Shown here piece by piece: positions 15,885 to 24,835 of a DNA stretch of 37,355 bases. Position 1 is the first letter of the stretch; each line of letters opens with the position of its first letter. The notes beneath the pieces are model-generated. The model ran no database searches and was not told the DNA's origin. It was given only the letters and a program-made list of their open reading frames with translations. Source of the stretch: Butyrivibrio sp. (GTDB lineage Bacteria; Bacillota; Clostridia; Lachnospirales; Lachnospiraceae); contig JAFSQI010000060.1 in assembly GCA_017446685.1 (NCBI GenBank), positions 1 to 37,355 of the forward strand. Direction: 5' to 3'. The position numbers and the translations under genes are program-made.

Positions 15885-18800
15885 AAATCATTTCCTCTCA
15901 TTCTGTTCCACATCATCTTTATAAATTCCGTCGTTGTAAGGTTTCTCTTTTGTATATCCCCCTGAATCCTGAAACCATACTTCACGGATTTGAAGAAGCT
16001 TACCCTCTTTAAAGCTTCCCTGTACTTAACATCGATTACATCTCCCATTACATCAACGAAGGTCTTTGGATCATCATAGTCGATGGCAAACATTGCATTA
16101 CCTTTCCTGCTTTCGCCAAAGGAAATAAACACCGGCATCCTGTAGGCCTCCACAAAGTTATTTAAAAGCTCCTCCTTATTAGGCGCATCTGCCGGGGCAG
16201 CCTTATAAGCATCAAAGGCTTCCTTAAGCCGCTGACCGTATATGGGATCTGCAAAAAACGGTTTAAGCTCTTCTTCTGCCTGCGGAAGATTTGCAGGAAC
16301 TCTGAGCTTTGTTTTGACATTTGCAAATATCTTATCTAATTTATAATACGACTCACCCTTTTCTTTGTCACGCTGTTTCCTCTGAGCCAGGTCATTTACC
16401 TCTACGCCATCATAAAACTCCTCGATGCGGGCAACTAACTGAGACTCCGCTCTTTCCAGGTAGCTTTGCTTTGTATGGCCTATTCTCTGTATTACAATAT
16501 CTTCCAACGCCTTAAGTTCTTCCTCGTTCTTACCCTCATCCTGAGCTTTCCAGAGATCTCTTAGCGCTCCAAGTATATTAAACTCTGAATAGATATGCAT
16601 GATTTCTGTGGCAATGCCCAGCTTCTCCTCATATGGAATCTCGTCAAAGTGAGCTGCGTAATCCTGAACCTGCTGCTGTGGTGATCTGCCGTCGTTCTGC
16701 ATGTTAAAGCCATGGTCAGTGAGTACCTGATAAAATTTTGATATATCGAAAAAATTCGATCCAACAAGACCATGCTGCTGTTTTATCATTCTTTCTGAAC
16801 TCAGCGTCGAGTTTATAAGTATTGAAGGATCCTCACTAAGCAGTGTGGCAAGGCTGTCGAAATCCTCATGGAAAATATTCTCAAGACTCTTTCTAACGCC
16901 TTCATTACGACTCTTAAGCAGCGGCCTTAGATCTTCTTCCTTGTCAGATAAAACTGCAATCTTCATATTGCCCGCAGCACCTGCATCTTCATTGATAGTC
17001 TTATCAAATTCTGACTTTACATCCAGTATTGTTGCATTCTGAGCAGCCTGAAGCTGTCTTAAGATTTTTTGCATTTCTATGACTTCCTTGTTAAAGGAGT
17101 CAAGAGTATTCATAAGTCTTATCTGGCACTGCTGGAAGCCGTAGATAGCCGGCGGAAGCTCAAATCCCAGTTTCTGCGCCCTTACAAGAGCAGCTGCTAT
17201 CCTCTCAGCACTTGAATGATAGTCTCCAAGCTTCATTACCTCAGAAAATACAGCCTGCAGCTCATCCTTCTTTGTCTCAAGAAGCTTAGTGGAATCTTCT
17301 CCAAGGAGCGCTGTGAAGCCCTCCATAAACCCTGAGCCGCTGCCTGCTGCTGCTGCCATCAGCATCATGGTTATCTTTTCCTGTTGGAACTTATCCAGCT
17401 TAGTAGCATTACCAAAATCGATCACGGTTAGTCTGTGGCTGTCCAGCATTATATTGCCGGAATGAAGGTCGCCGTGGTAATACCCTTCCCCGAAAACCGC
17501 CTCTGTAACCCACTTTTCAGAGAGCTTGCAGAGCATTTGCTGCTGTCTTTGTAATGTGGCAAGTTTTCTGGAAAGATCCGCTATTGTATTCTGCACATCT
17601 GCTCCATTGGAAACGAAGATCTTGGGGTTTTCACCCTCCATAATGAGCTTACCTTCTTCGTCCTTTTTGTAGAACTTACCTACAATATCATCACGGTCTT
17701 TTCTTGACTTTTTAAGGACATTGATGACAGTATCCCCGTTAGCCCTGTTCACCATCATTGCATTCGGTGTGGGATTTGCAAGACTACTTACTTTCATGGA
17801 CTCAACATGATTTTCATTGTCATCATAAATTCGGCCGCGCTCACAGTTTGCTGCCTCGATGGTAAGGTCAAGCTCCTCCATATAACGTGTCAGAAGGCCA
17901 TCATAGGTCTTTGCCATTCCTTTGCCGGCCTTTGCTGCACATTTCTGCATGATCTTCTTTTCCCTCAGCATCCTGTTACGTACATCAGGGCGAAGAAGTT
18001 TGATAACGACTTCACTGGGAGTAAGGCTGTTCCTTGTATAGACCTTGCAAAGAAAAGCCTGTCCCACAGATGCTGCACCGAGGGATCTTGTTACTTCGAT
18101 CCTCTCTATCCTGCCGTTGGATCTCTGAACCATTGAAAGAAGCTGAGCCTCCACGATTGGTCTCGGGATTGGAGCAAGGTTAGATTTCATATCATCAAAA
18201 GCATCCTGCATTCCGGCAGGGATCATTGAATCCGGAATTCCCTGAAGGATTTTCTGAAGTAGTGGTCCTGCTCCCTTGAACAAGCCTCCAACCATTGGCG
18301 CTATGGCCTTGTTTTTCTGTTCCTCAGTGGCATCTTCGGGAAGGTTTACAGGTTTTGCATTCCTTATGGCTGAAGCAAACATGCTCCTGACATCGAGAAT
18401 ATTGCTGTCTGCAACGTAGGTGGACAAAACATTTCTTACAAACTGTCCTTCACCATCATTGCCCTTCATGGAGTTATTTACCATCTTAGTGAGCTGCGCT
18501 TTTCCAAGGTCAATACGACGCTGTCTCTCTTCGTCCTCAATTCCCTGTTCCTTATAATATGGCACCTGTTCTATGGGTTCAGGCTGTACAGCCTCTCCCA
18601 TATTCTTGTTGATGTACTTTTCCATCTCCGCCTTTGCCCCACGCAAAAGCTTATGCACCTTCACCTCCAGTTCCTTCTGGATATCGGCGGCCTCCTGGAG
18701 CTTTTCATTTAAATCAGCTCCATCCTTATTTTCCAGCGCACGCTTCGTGCCGAAAGTAATAAGATAATCATCCGACATTGTAAGAAGCATATAATCAATA

Positions 18801-21800
18801 AAGGAATCATCATCCTTACCGGCATCCTCTATCTCTTTAGCCCATTTTTCATCCTCAATGAAATCCTGAGCATCTCTTTGCGCTTTTCTTTCCTCACGGG
18901 CTTTCTTTCGCTCTTCACGGGCTTTCTGGCGCTCTTTGATCTTTTCTATTTCATCATTGCGCTTTTGCTCCCTCTCCCGGATCTGAGGATCGATATTCTC
19001 CTCTTCTTTTTTCTCCTCCTGCTTTTTTTCTTCTTCCTTCTCCTCTTTCTTTTCTTCTACCTTATCTTCCTGCTTTTCTTCTTCCTCGTCATCGTCGCCA
19101 CCGCCCAGCCAGCTAAATGAGAAGAAGCTCTTTACCTTGGCCTGTAGCCTTTCCTGCTCTTTTCTTTGCTTTTCAATTCTTTCGGCTTCTTCCTTATCAA
19201 GCTGTTTTTCAAGTTCAGCAATAGCATCCAGGTGCTCCTGGTTATAATCAAGCCTCTGCCCCTCTTCTAATGCCTTCAGGGCTCTTTCATCCTGCTCTGC
19301 CTGCCTGCGGTCTTCTTCTTCTTCCTTAAGGTCAGCTATAACCTGTTTATCATTTGCCCATTTTTCTGAGCGCTTTTGTTTTTTCTGCTCAACCTGCCCC
19401 CTCTTGGCATTTCTTAACTGTTCCCTGCCATTTTCACGCTCTCTGGCAGCAGCCTGTTCTTGCCGAAGAAGAGGTATGGCCAGCTCGCGCGCTTTTTCAA
19501 GATACTCAAACACATCTTCTGTAATAAACGCCTTATCAATGCCAAACATTGACAGGGGCAGCTTATCAGCAAAGGTATTAAGGAGCTGCTTTGTCTTTTT
19601 CACATCTCCCATCCACTTTCCGATGACATCTCCGTACTTTTTCACGATATTGAAAAGTCTCATGCCGGGCTGTGTCTCATTATCCATATCCCAGGTATCC
19701 TGAGAATAAATGATCTCTGCCACAACATCCAAAAGCTGCTGCTCGTCATAACTCCATTCTGAAGGCTTGATCTCCTGTTTTATCCTATTCTCACGCTCCT
19801 GGCGCCTTTGCTTTATCTGCTCAATTTCTACATCCAGCTGCCTTCCGATTTTTTCGTATTCCTCCTTGACTTTGCGAATGGAATCAACAGACTTGTTGAG
19901 TTTCTCCTTCTCTTCATCAAGAAGATCATCATCGTCCTTGAGACTGACGAGATTTATTGCAATCTCATCTCTTCTTTTTTCAAATTTTTCCCTCGCCTCG
20001 TTTACTTTCTGAGAACGGCTTTTCTTAACATTTTCGTTGAGTTCATGAAGCTTTGCCTCATAGTCTGCAAATGCTTCATTAAGGGCTGTCTCCCCTTTTT
20101 TCTGAGAAAGGGCTTTGCTCTGAATCTGCTCCCTGATCTGCATGGCAGTCCTATCATATTCGTCAGAAAGCCGGAGTTTTTCATCTACAGTTTCATCAAT
20201 CTCATCTATCAGCGAAGAAAGCACACCGTTTCTAAGGTCAGTCATTCTGGTGAATTCCCTTGAAAGCTCATCCTTCCTCTTGGCAGCGGTCTCCTCCTTT
20301 ATCTTACCGGTCTTTACCTTCTCCTCAAGCTTTTGAAGTTCTAAAGCGTAAGCAGCTTCCGCATCATTCTGCATCTTAAGCCTATCGGCAAACACTTTAT
20401 TAATGGCTTCTTCTTTTTCTTTCGGGACAGGGTGAAACACCTCCATCATAGGAGCCTGAAGCTGACTCTGTTCCAGTGTGAGTTCAGCACGTTTTTTCTT
20501 GTTTTCTTCCTTTTTCTTCTCAATCTCCCTGACACGCTTATCTCTTTTTTCTATAACGCTGTCAAGCTGTTCTTTTGCCTGGTAGATATTCCCTTCGGCT
20601 TCTATACGTTTTTTTTCTTTCTCCGTCTGCTCCTTTAGATCTTTTTCCTCTTCGTATTCATCAGTATAGACAACCTTAGTCTTAAGAGTACCATCCTCTA
20701 TGCTCTTATCGCGAATGCGCAAAAGCTCAAGGGTATCCTCGCCGTTTACCTTAATATCCGTAATTGTCTCAAGATCAGCGCTCTTAAGCTCGTCATAATC
20801 GGCTTTCACATCCCTGTAGTCTTCTACCAGCTTGTTATGACGCTTTTTTGTTTCTTCCGCGGCTTTTTGCTCATCTGCCCTTTTCTTTACGTCCTTTTCT
20901 ATGGCAGCTTTCCACTCCCAGAAATTCAGAGGCATGTTCTCAAGGGAGTGAATCTGCTGATCATTCTCAACTACCTGGAAGTCACCCAGCACTGCACCAA
21001 GATCCCGCGTCTTCTCACGCCTGTAGAAATCCTTCCATTGATTGAACTTACCTCGAATCAGATTAAGCTCACTAATCTTTGATTCCATCTGTGTGTCAGC
21101 CTTAAGCGCCGCCGTTTCATACTTAAGGTTTTCCTGGTCTATCTGAAGGTTGACGGCAAGTAATGCGTCAGACGCTTCTCTGGTTCGCCTGTCAATTCGC
21201 TCGGTTCTTCTTCTAAGCTTCAGATCCTGTCTCTCATTCCACTCTGCAAGATGCCTCGAACTTTCTTCGGTTAGTTCATGAATATTTCTTTCAAGTTCCT
21301 TAAAGAGCCATTTCTCTTCTGCTTCAAAAAGCTCCTTATTATCCTTATTCTCTTCTCTGGCTTTCTTTACATCCTCTTCATATTTTTTCCGCAGTACATC
21401 TATCTTCGCGGCATGACCTTCCATATATTCCGTTGCATAGTTTGCACGCTTAATAATCTGATCGGCCTCGAAGTCCTTTTCTCTCTGTGCCTGCTCGAGA
21501 AATTTGTTCATTCTCGCAGTAAGCTGTTCCTTTCTATAGGCTAGCTCCCATAGCCTTTCGTCATGTTTCTGCATAGCTTCATCCTTTAAGGACTCAGCCT
21601 CATTTCTAATGCTCTGCTCCTGGATATTAAGACTCTGCTCGTAAAGAATTGCTTCCTCAGGAAATTCTATATCAGGCTGTTGCTGCTGGTTTACAGGCTG
21701 AGCATTTTGTACCTGCTGGGGCTCATTTTCCTGGTTCTGCCCCTGTACTTGGTTTTGACCCTGTACCTGGTTCTGAGCCTGAACCTGCTCCTGATTCTGG

Positions 21801-23389
21801 TTCTGCGCCTGATTCTGTGCATTTTCAAGAGCCTGTTCATTTTCCTCTTTACTAAACTTATCCAGTTCCTCTTTCTGCTTAAACTGCTTTTCCATGCTCT
21901 CAATGGATCTGAAGCCTTCCTGACGGGCACTTTCGTTTAGCTGGTTTCTCTTATTTTTCAGTTCCTGAAGTTTAGTTCTTTTTTCCGCTTTCTTGGCGTT
22001 CTTATCGCCATACTCATAGTCATTGATCTTTTTAAGAGCCTGCGCACTGCTGAGCCTGCCGCCTTCCATGCGCTTTGCCATTCTTACGATTTCCTTTGAT
22101 GGAATGTTGGTGAGCTTTATATTTGGAATTCCCAGCCTTGTTCTAAGGTAAGCTGCGGCAATTTCGGCGTAGCGGCTCTTTTTAAGATCTGTGGTCTCAT
22201 TTGTTATGTTTTCTGTCTCCAGCATGATCTTTTTTGTATTTTCAACACCAAATATCTTCTCATTCTCCACCATATTAATTCCAAGCTTATGGACAAGGTC
22301 ACTGGCAGAGATATTGAGGTTGCTTACTTTAGTAAGCTTATGCCCCTCTTCATCTACATAATTGTATCCCAGATCAAGAGTACCGTCTTCCTTTTGAAAG
22401 AGGTTCACAATATTCTCTCCCACAATAAAGGAGCAGCAGTTCTTTTCACCCTCTTTAAAGCTGGCCAGCATATTCCGGACATTCATAAGAAAGTCTCTGG
22501 CAAATTTCTTGTCCTTGGCATTCTGTCCATAGTTTTTGACCAGAATATCAGCAGGCACTTTCAAATTTACGGCATCATAAAAGAGCCGCATCTCACCGGC
22601 CATGTTTTCTTCTTCCATCATTGATATGCTAAAGGAATAATAAGAATAGTTTTTAAGTGAGCTCTGGCTTTTTTCCATCTCTTCTTTTTCTGCTTCTGTA
22701 TAAGAACCTGATTCATTCATATATCTTTGTGAATCAACTATAAGGTCCTTTACACATTCAGCATTAGCGCCCATTTTGCCGCGGAAAACCATCTGCTTGG
22801 CGAAGCTTAACTTGTTCATCTCGTCAAGCATATTGTTCATGGTAGCACGAACAAGCTGATATCTCTCAATTCCTTTTGGTGAAGATGGTTCCCTGTCACC
22901 AAGATAAGCCCTGCAGGCTACGATGGCATCCTGATACTTAAAGGCTGCATCCTCCAAAGCCATGGCTCTCTTAAGACCGACAGCCCTGGAAGTGTCCCCG
23001 GGCGCAATGTTTTGCCAGATCGGTGTCACAAGCATAATTTCAACTGCTTCCACAGTTTCCTTGACACGCTGCATCTTATCGCTGTCTTTTTTATAACGGC
23101 GGGAATTAAGGAGCATATGTGCCAGATTTCTTCCCTTCATGGATTTAAGCTTTGATTTCTGAATGTTACTCAACTTAAACTGCTTTGAGTTCTCAATGGC
23201 ATAGCCTATAAGCTCATTTTCACGTATGGCTTTTTTTACAGAGACATCCGCAGCATCCTTCTGCCTCTCTCCATATTTCATCGGCACGAACTCATGATAT
23301 GGGTTCTGCTCATCTTCAAAATTAGTCAGCCTGTTGACCTCAATGTTTATCTTGTTTATTTCATTTTTGTTAAGTTTTAAGAAATCCAT
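15881..23389 (-). CDS. giant coiled-coil protein with ABC1/AarF/UbiB-type kinase-like domain
   Basis: 2,502 residues from ATG 23389 (GGAAGGAGCAGATT upstream; longer readings lack a site). Residues 1-515 are helical and unrecognised. A Q/N repeat tract follows (about 520-570), then long charged coiled coils (about 590-1420) and a nearly pure E/K segment (about 1426-1510). The kinase-like domain shows GPLLQKILQGIP (about 1710, a variant of the family KxGQ motif), the Ala-rich loop GAASVGQAFLCKV, VVIKLLRPDV (ATP lysine), EELDLTIEAANCERG (Glu), HGDLHSGNIML (catalytic Asp and metal Asn) and VIDFGNATKL. All key residues are present, so it may bind or hydrolyse ATP. About 500 further residues follow. 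UbiB proteins are usually about 550 residues with membrane helices; none are visible here. Function unknown. Confidence 0.85.
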   Translation of the reverse strand: MDFLKLNKNEINKINIEVNRLTNFEDEQNPYHEFVPMKYGERQKDAADVSVKKAIRENELIGYAIENSKQFKLSNIQKSKLKSMKGRNLAHMLLNSRRYKKDSDKMQRVKETVEAVEIMLVTPIWQNIAPGDTSRAVGLKRAMALEDAAFKYQDAIVACRAYLGDREPSSPKGIERYQLVRATMNNMLDEMNKLSFAKQMVFRGKMGANAECVKDLIVDSQRYMNESGSYTEAEKEEMEKSQSSLKNYSYYSFSISMMEEENMAGEMRLFYDAVNLKVPADILVKNYGQNAKDKKFARDFLMNVRNMLASFKEGEKNCCSFIVGENIVNLFQKEDGTLDLGYNYVDEEGHKLTKVSNLNISASDLVHKLGINMVENEKIFGVENTKKIMLETENITNETTDLKKSRYAEIAAAYLRTRLGIPNIKLTNIPSKEIVRMAKRMEGGRLSSAQALKKINDYEYGDKNAKKAEKRTKLQELKNKRNQLNESARQEGFRSIESMEKQFKQKEELDKFSKEENEQALENAQNQAQNQNQEQVQAQNQVQGQNQVQGQNQENEPQQVQNAQPVNQQQQPDIEFPEEAILYEQSLNIQEQSIRNEAESLKDEAMQKHDERLWELAYRKEQLTARMNKFLEQAQREKDFEADQIIKRANYATEYMEGHAAKIDVLRKKYEEDVKKAREENKDNKELFEAEEKWLFKELERNIHELTEESSRHLAEWNERQDLKLRRRTERIDRRTREASDALLAVNLQIDQENLKYETAALKADTQMESKISELNLIRGKFNQWKDFYRREKTRDLGAVLGDFQVVENDQQIHSLENMPLNFWEWKAAIEKDVKKRADEQKAAEETKKRHNKLVEDYRDVKADYDELKSADLETITDIKVNGEDTLELLRIRDKSIEDGTLKTKVVYTDEYEEEKDLKEQTEKEKKRIEAEGNIYQAKEQLDSVIEKRDKRVREIEKKKEENKKKRAELTLEQSQLQAPMMEVFHPVPKEKEEAINKVFADRLKMQNDAEAAYALELQKLEEKVKTGKIKEETAAKRKDELSREFTRMTDLRNGVLSSLIDEIDETVDEKLRLSDEYDRTAMQIREQIQSKALSQKKGETALNEAFADYEAKLHELNENVKKSRSQKVNEAREKFEKRRDEIAINLVSLKDDDDLLDEEKEKLNKSVDSIRKVKEEYEKIGRQLDVEIEQIKQRRQERENRIKQEIKPSEWSYDEQQLLDVVAEIIYSQDTWDMDNETQPGMRLFNIVKKYGDVIGKWMGDVKKTKQLLNTFADKLPLSMFGIDKAFITEDVFEYLEKARELAIPLLRQEQAAARERENGREQLRNAKRGQVEQKKQKRSEKWANDKQVIADLKEEEEDRRQAEQDERALKALEEGQRLDYNQEHLDAIAELEKQLDKEEAERIEKQRKEQERLQAKVKSFFSFSWLGGGDDDEEEEKQEDKVEEKKEEKEEEKKQEEKKEEENIDPQIREREQKRNDEIEKIKERQKAREERKKAREERKAQRDAQDFIEDEKWAKEIEDAGKDDDSFIDYMLLTMSDDYLITFGTKRALENKDGADLNEKLQEAADIQKELEVKVHKLLRGAKAEMEKYINKNMGEAVQPEPIEQVPYYKEQGIEDEERQRRIDLGKAQLTKMVNNSMKGNDGEGQFVRNVLSTYVADSNILDVRSMFASAIRNAKPVNLPEDATEEQKNKAIAPMVGGLFKGAGPLLQKILQGIPDSMIPAGMQDAFDDMKSNLAPIPRPIVEAQLLSMVQRSNGRIERIEVTRSLGAASVGQAFLCKVYTRNSLTPSEVVIKLLRPDVRNRMLREKKIMQKCAAKAGKGMAKTYDGLLTRYMEELDLTIEAANCERGRIYDDNENHVESMKVSSLANPTPNAMMVNRANGDTVINVLKKSRKDRDDIVGKFYKKDEEGKLIMEGENPKIFVSNGADVQNTIADLSRKLATLQRQQQMLCKLSEKWVTEAVFGEGYYHGDLHSGNIMLDSHRLTVIDFGNATKLDKFQQEKITMMLMAAAAGSGSGFMEGFTALLGEDSTKLLETKKDELQAVFSEVMKLGDYHSSAERIAAALVRAQKLGFELPPAIYGFQQCQIRLMNTLDSFNKEVIEMQKILRQLQAAQNATILDVKSEFDKTINEDAGAAGNMKIAVLSDKEEDLRPLLKSRNEGVRKSLENIFHEDFDSLATLLSEDPSILINSTLSSERMIKQQHGLVGSNFFDISKFYQVLTDHGFNMQNDGRSPQQQVQDYAAHFDEIPYEEKLGIATEIMHIYSEFNILGALRDLWKAQDEGKNEEELKALEDIVIQRIGHTKQSYLERAESQLVARIEEFYDGVEVNDLAQRKQRDKEKGESYYKLDKIFANVKTKLRVPANLPQAEEELKPFFADPIYGQRLKEAFDAYKAAPADAPNKEELLNNFVEAYRMPVFISFGESRKGNAMFAIDYDDPKTFVDVMGDVIDVKYREALKRVSFFKSVKYGFRIQGDIQKRNLTTTEFIKMMWNRMRGNDL
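18860..19110 (-). repeat. E/K-rich low-complexity coding tract
   Basis: Inside the giant gene, the coding strand is almost all purine and encodes runs such as EEKKEEKEEEKKQEEKKEE, then KAREERKKAREERKAQRD. The segment separates the coiled-coil half from the kinase-like half and is probably a long charged single helix or flexible spacer. Confidence 0.75.
21690..21830 (-). repeat. Q/N-rich tandem repeat tract in the giant gene
   Basis: Imperfect tandem repeats of about 18-21 nt encode QNQVQGQNQVQGQNQ and related units. The segment sits between the N-terminal helical region and the coiled coils. Slippage could vary its length between strains. Confidence 0.75.
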
Positions 23390-23528
23390 AATCTGCTCCT
23401 TCCGATGCTTAATGCTTATACATATCTTTTCTTCACTATAAAATGTGTACAAAGGTCATATATTAATACAATACTCTATGATTTATACGAATGACAATGA
23501 CCATCTGTAAAAACAGGAGCTGTCCCCG

Positions 23529-23553
23529 TGCCCTACATAATAGACAACAAAAA
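23529..23553. repeat. 25-nt direct repeat, copy 2
   Basis: TGCCCTACATAATAG, then A, then CAACAAAAA; 24 of 25 bases equal the copy at 14846-14870, same orientation. Again a terminator stem lies on its high-coordinate side. Confidence 0.8.
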
Positions 23554-23590
23554 GGGGCTGTGAAAAAATGAGAAATCATTTTTCACAGCC
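23549..23590 (-). terminator. intrinsic terminator of the HD-GYP gene
   Basis: A long stem starting GGCTGTGAAAAATGA pairs with TCATTTTTTCACAGCC around a TTTC loop (one bulged A), followed on the minus strand by CCTTTTTGTTG. It lies about 65 nt after the HD-GYP stop. Confidence 0.85.
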
Positions 23591-23654
23591 TCTTAATTAT
23601 TGTTTGATTTTATCAAACCCTCATCAAGTTTGATTATCCTTTAAAATCTTATTT

Positions 23655-24776
23655 TTACAGTCTTTTTTCGGCTTCTTCAGCTGCCTTCGTCTGAACCACC
23701 AGCTTCTCCATATCATACCTTGCAAACTCAAAGCATGCCAAAAGCTTTGGTGAAAATGCTCCTGTTTCTCCGCCTTTAATCATTGAATACGCCTTGTCCA
23801 TCGGATAAGCTGCCTTGTAAACTCTGTCGCTGACAAGAGCATCATATACATCTGCAATAGCTGTAAACTGGGCAGCAATGGAGTTCTCTTCACCCTTCAA
23901 ACCGTCAGGATAACCGCTTCCATCCCATCTCTCGTGATGGTGCCTGCAGATATCAAGGCACATTTCATAATATTCCTTGTCCTGCACATCCTTTAGTCGC
24001 TCTATGATTTCACTTCCCCTTGTGGTATGTGACTTCATAACATCAAACTCTTCGCTCGTAAGTCTGCCCGGCTTTAGAAGTATTGAATCCGGAACAGAAA
24101 TCTTTCCTATGTCATGCATAGCAGATGCCTGCGTCATAACATCGATGAGATGAGGATTAAGTCCCATTTCAGGATAATTATTCATGGCGGTTATTGCCAG
24201 AATTCTTACAAAGCCCTTTATTCTTTTTAGATGATAGCTTGATTCCATGCTTCTAAACTCAACAATATTTGCTATTGTATCAATAACACGCTCATTGCTG
24301 TTGCGAAGCTTTTCCTCCTGCTTTTTAAGATAAAGAAACTGTTTTTTCAGAACTCTTGACTGATCATCCACCTGGGTCTCAAGATTGTTCTTGTGATCAT
24401 AAAGTTCAACAGTTCTTGATACTCTTTTATCTACAATAACAGGATCGAAAGGTTTATGTATAACATCCGCTGCGCCCTTCTGATAACTTGTACGTTCAGC
24501 ATCAGTTGACGTATCAGCAGTTATCATAAGAACCGGAATTGTCTCATTAAGATTATCTTTTTCCTGCATAGCTTCAAGGACGGCATAACCATCCATCACA
24601 GGCATGACAATATCAAGAAGAACAGCAGCAAGCGATTCACCATACTTTTCCATCATTGTCATCGCTTCCAAGCCATCGCCGGCTTCTATGATATTATACT
24701 TTCCTTTAAAAATCTCACCGAGAATTCCTCTGTTGATTTCATTATCATCAACAATGAGAATTGAGCGGTCTGCCAT
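23655..24776 (-). CDS. response regulator with HD-GYP c-di-GMP phosphodiesterase domain
   Basis: 373 residues from ATG 24776, six bases after GGAGGG (a longer reading would start with TTG in that site). Receiver domain about 1-125: ILIVDDNEIN acidic pair, phosphorylated Asp in AVLLDIVMPVMDGY, conserved Lys in DVIHKPFDP. A coiled linker (about 130-165) leads to an HD-GYP domain with ASAMHDIGKISVPD and RWDGSGYPDGLKG, the metal and GYP motifs, so c-di-GMP hydrolysis is expected. No histidine kinase is nearby; it is an orphan regulator. It lies 59 bases after the thiolase stop with no terminator between, so read-through is possible, and it has its own strong terminator. Confidence 0.93.
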   Translation of the reverse strand: MADRSILIVDDNEINRGILGEIFKGKYNIIEAGDGLEAMTMMEKYGESLAAVLLDIVMPVMDGYAVLEAMQEKDNLNETIPVLMITADTSTDAERTSYQKGAADVIHKPFDPVIVDKRVSRTVELYDHKNNLETQVDDQSRVLKKQFLYLKKQEEKLRNSNERVIDTIANIVEFRSMESSYHLKRIKGFVRILAITAMNNYPEMGLNPHLIDVMTQASAMHDIGKISVPDSILLKPGRLTSEEFDVMKSHTTRGSEIIERLKDVQDKEYYEMCLDICRHHHERWDGSGYPDGLKGEENSIAAQFTAIADVYDALVSDRVYKAAYPMDKAYSMIKGGETGAFSPKLLACFEFARYDMEKLVVQTKAAEEAEKRL

Positions 24777-24835
24777 AAATGCACCCTCCAATTATAAGAA
24801 AAAATAATACAACGCTCTCTTCAAACTATATTTAA

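Larger units (their letters stand above)
23390..23654. other. intergenic region between giant gene and HD-GYP gene
   Basis: It contains the AT-rich leader of the giant gene with no promoter I can assign with confidence (a weak minus-strand TTGTCA with TATTGT 18 nt later is possible). It also contains CAGGAGCTGTCCCCGTG at about 23515-23531, which resembles the GG-rich ends of REP/IS200-like repeats, the second copy of the 25-nt repeat, and the HD-GYP terminator. No gene seen. Confidence 0.6.

Noticed and set aside
18878-19120. Plus-strand frame rich in Phe/Leu that looks like a membrane protein
   Set aside because: It is the complement of the E/K-rich coding tract; GAA/AAG codons read backwards give Phe/Leu. 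No independent support.
18860-21830. Repeats in the giant gene as a CRISPR or RTX array
   Set aside because: They are in frame, imperfect and encode coiled-coil or Q/N sequence; there are no equal spacers and no GGXGXD units.
21649-21940. Three plus-strand frames over the Q/N repeat
   Set aside because: They arise from the low-complexity repeat on the opposite strand.
24777-24835. Separate promoter for the HD-GYP gene
   Set aside because: TATAAT-like sequence exists just before the ribosome binding site but no -35 lies at usable distance; co-transcription with the thiolase gene is as likely.
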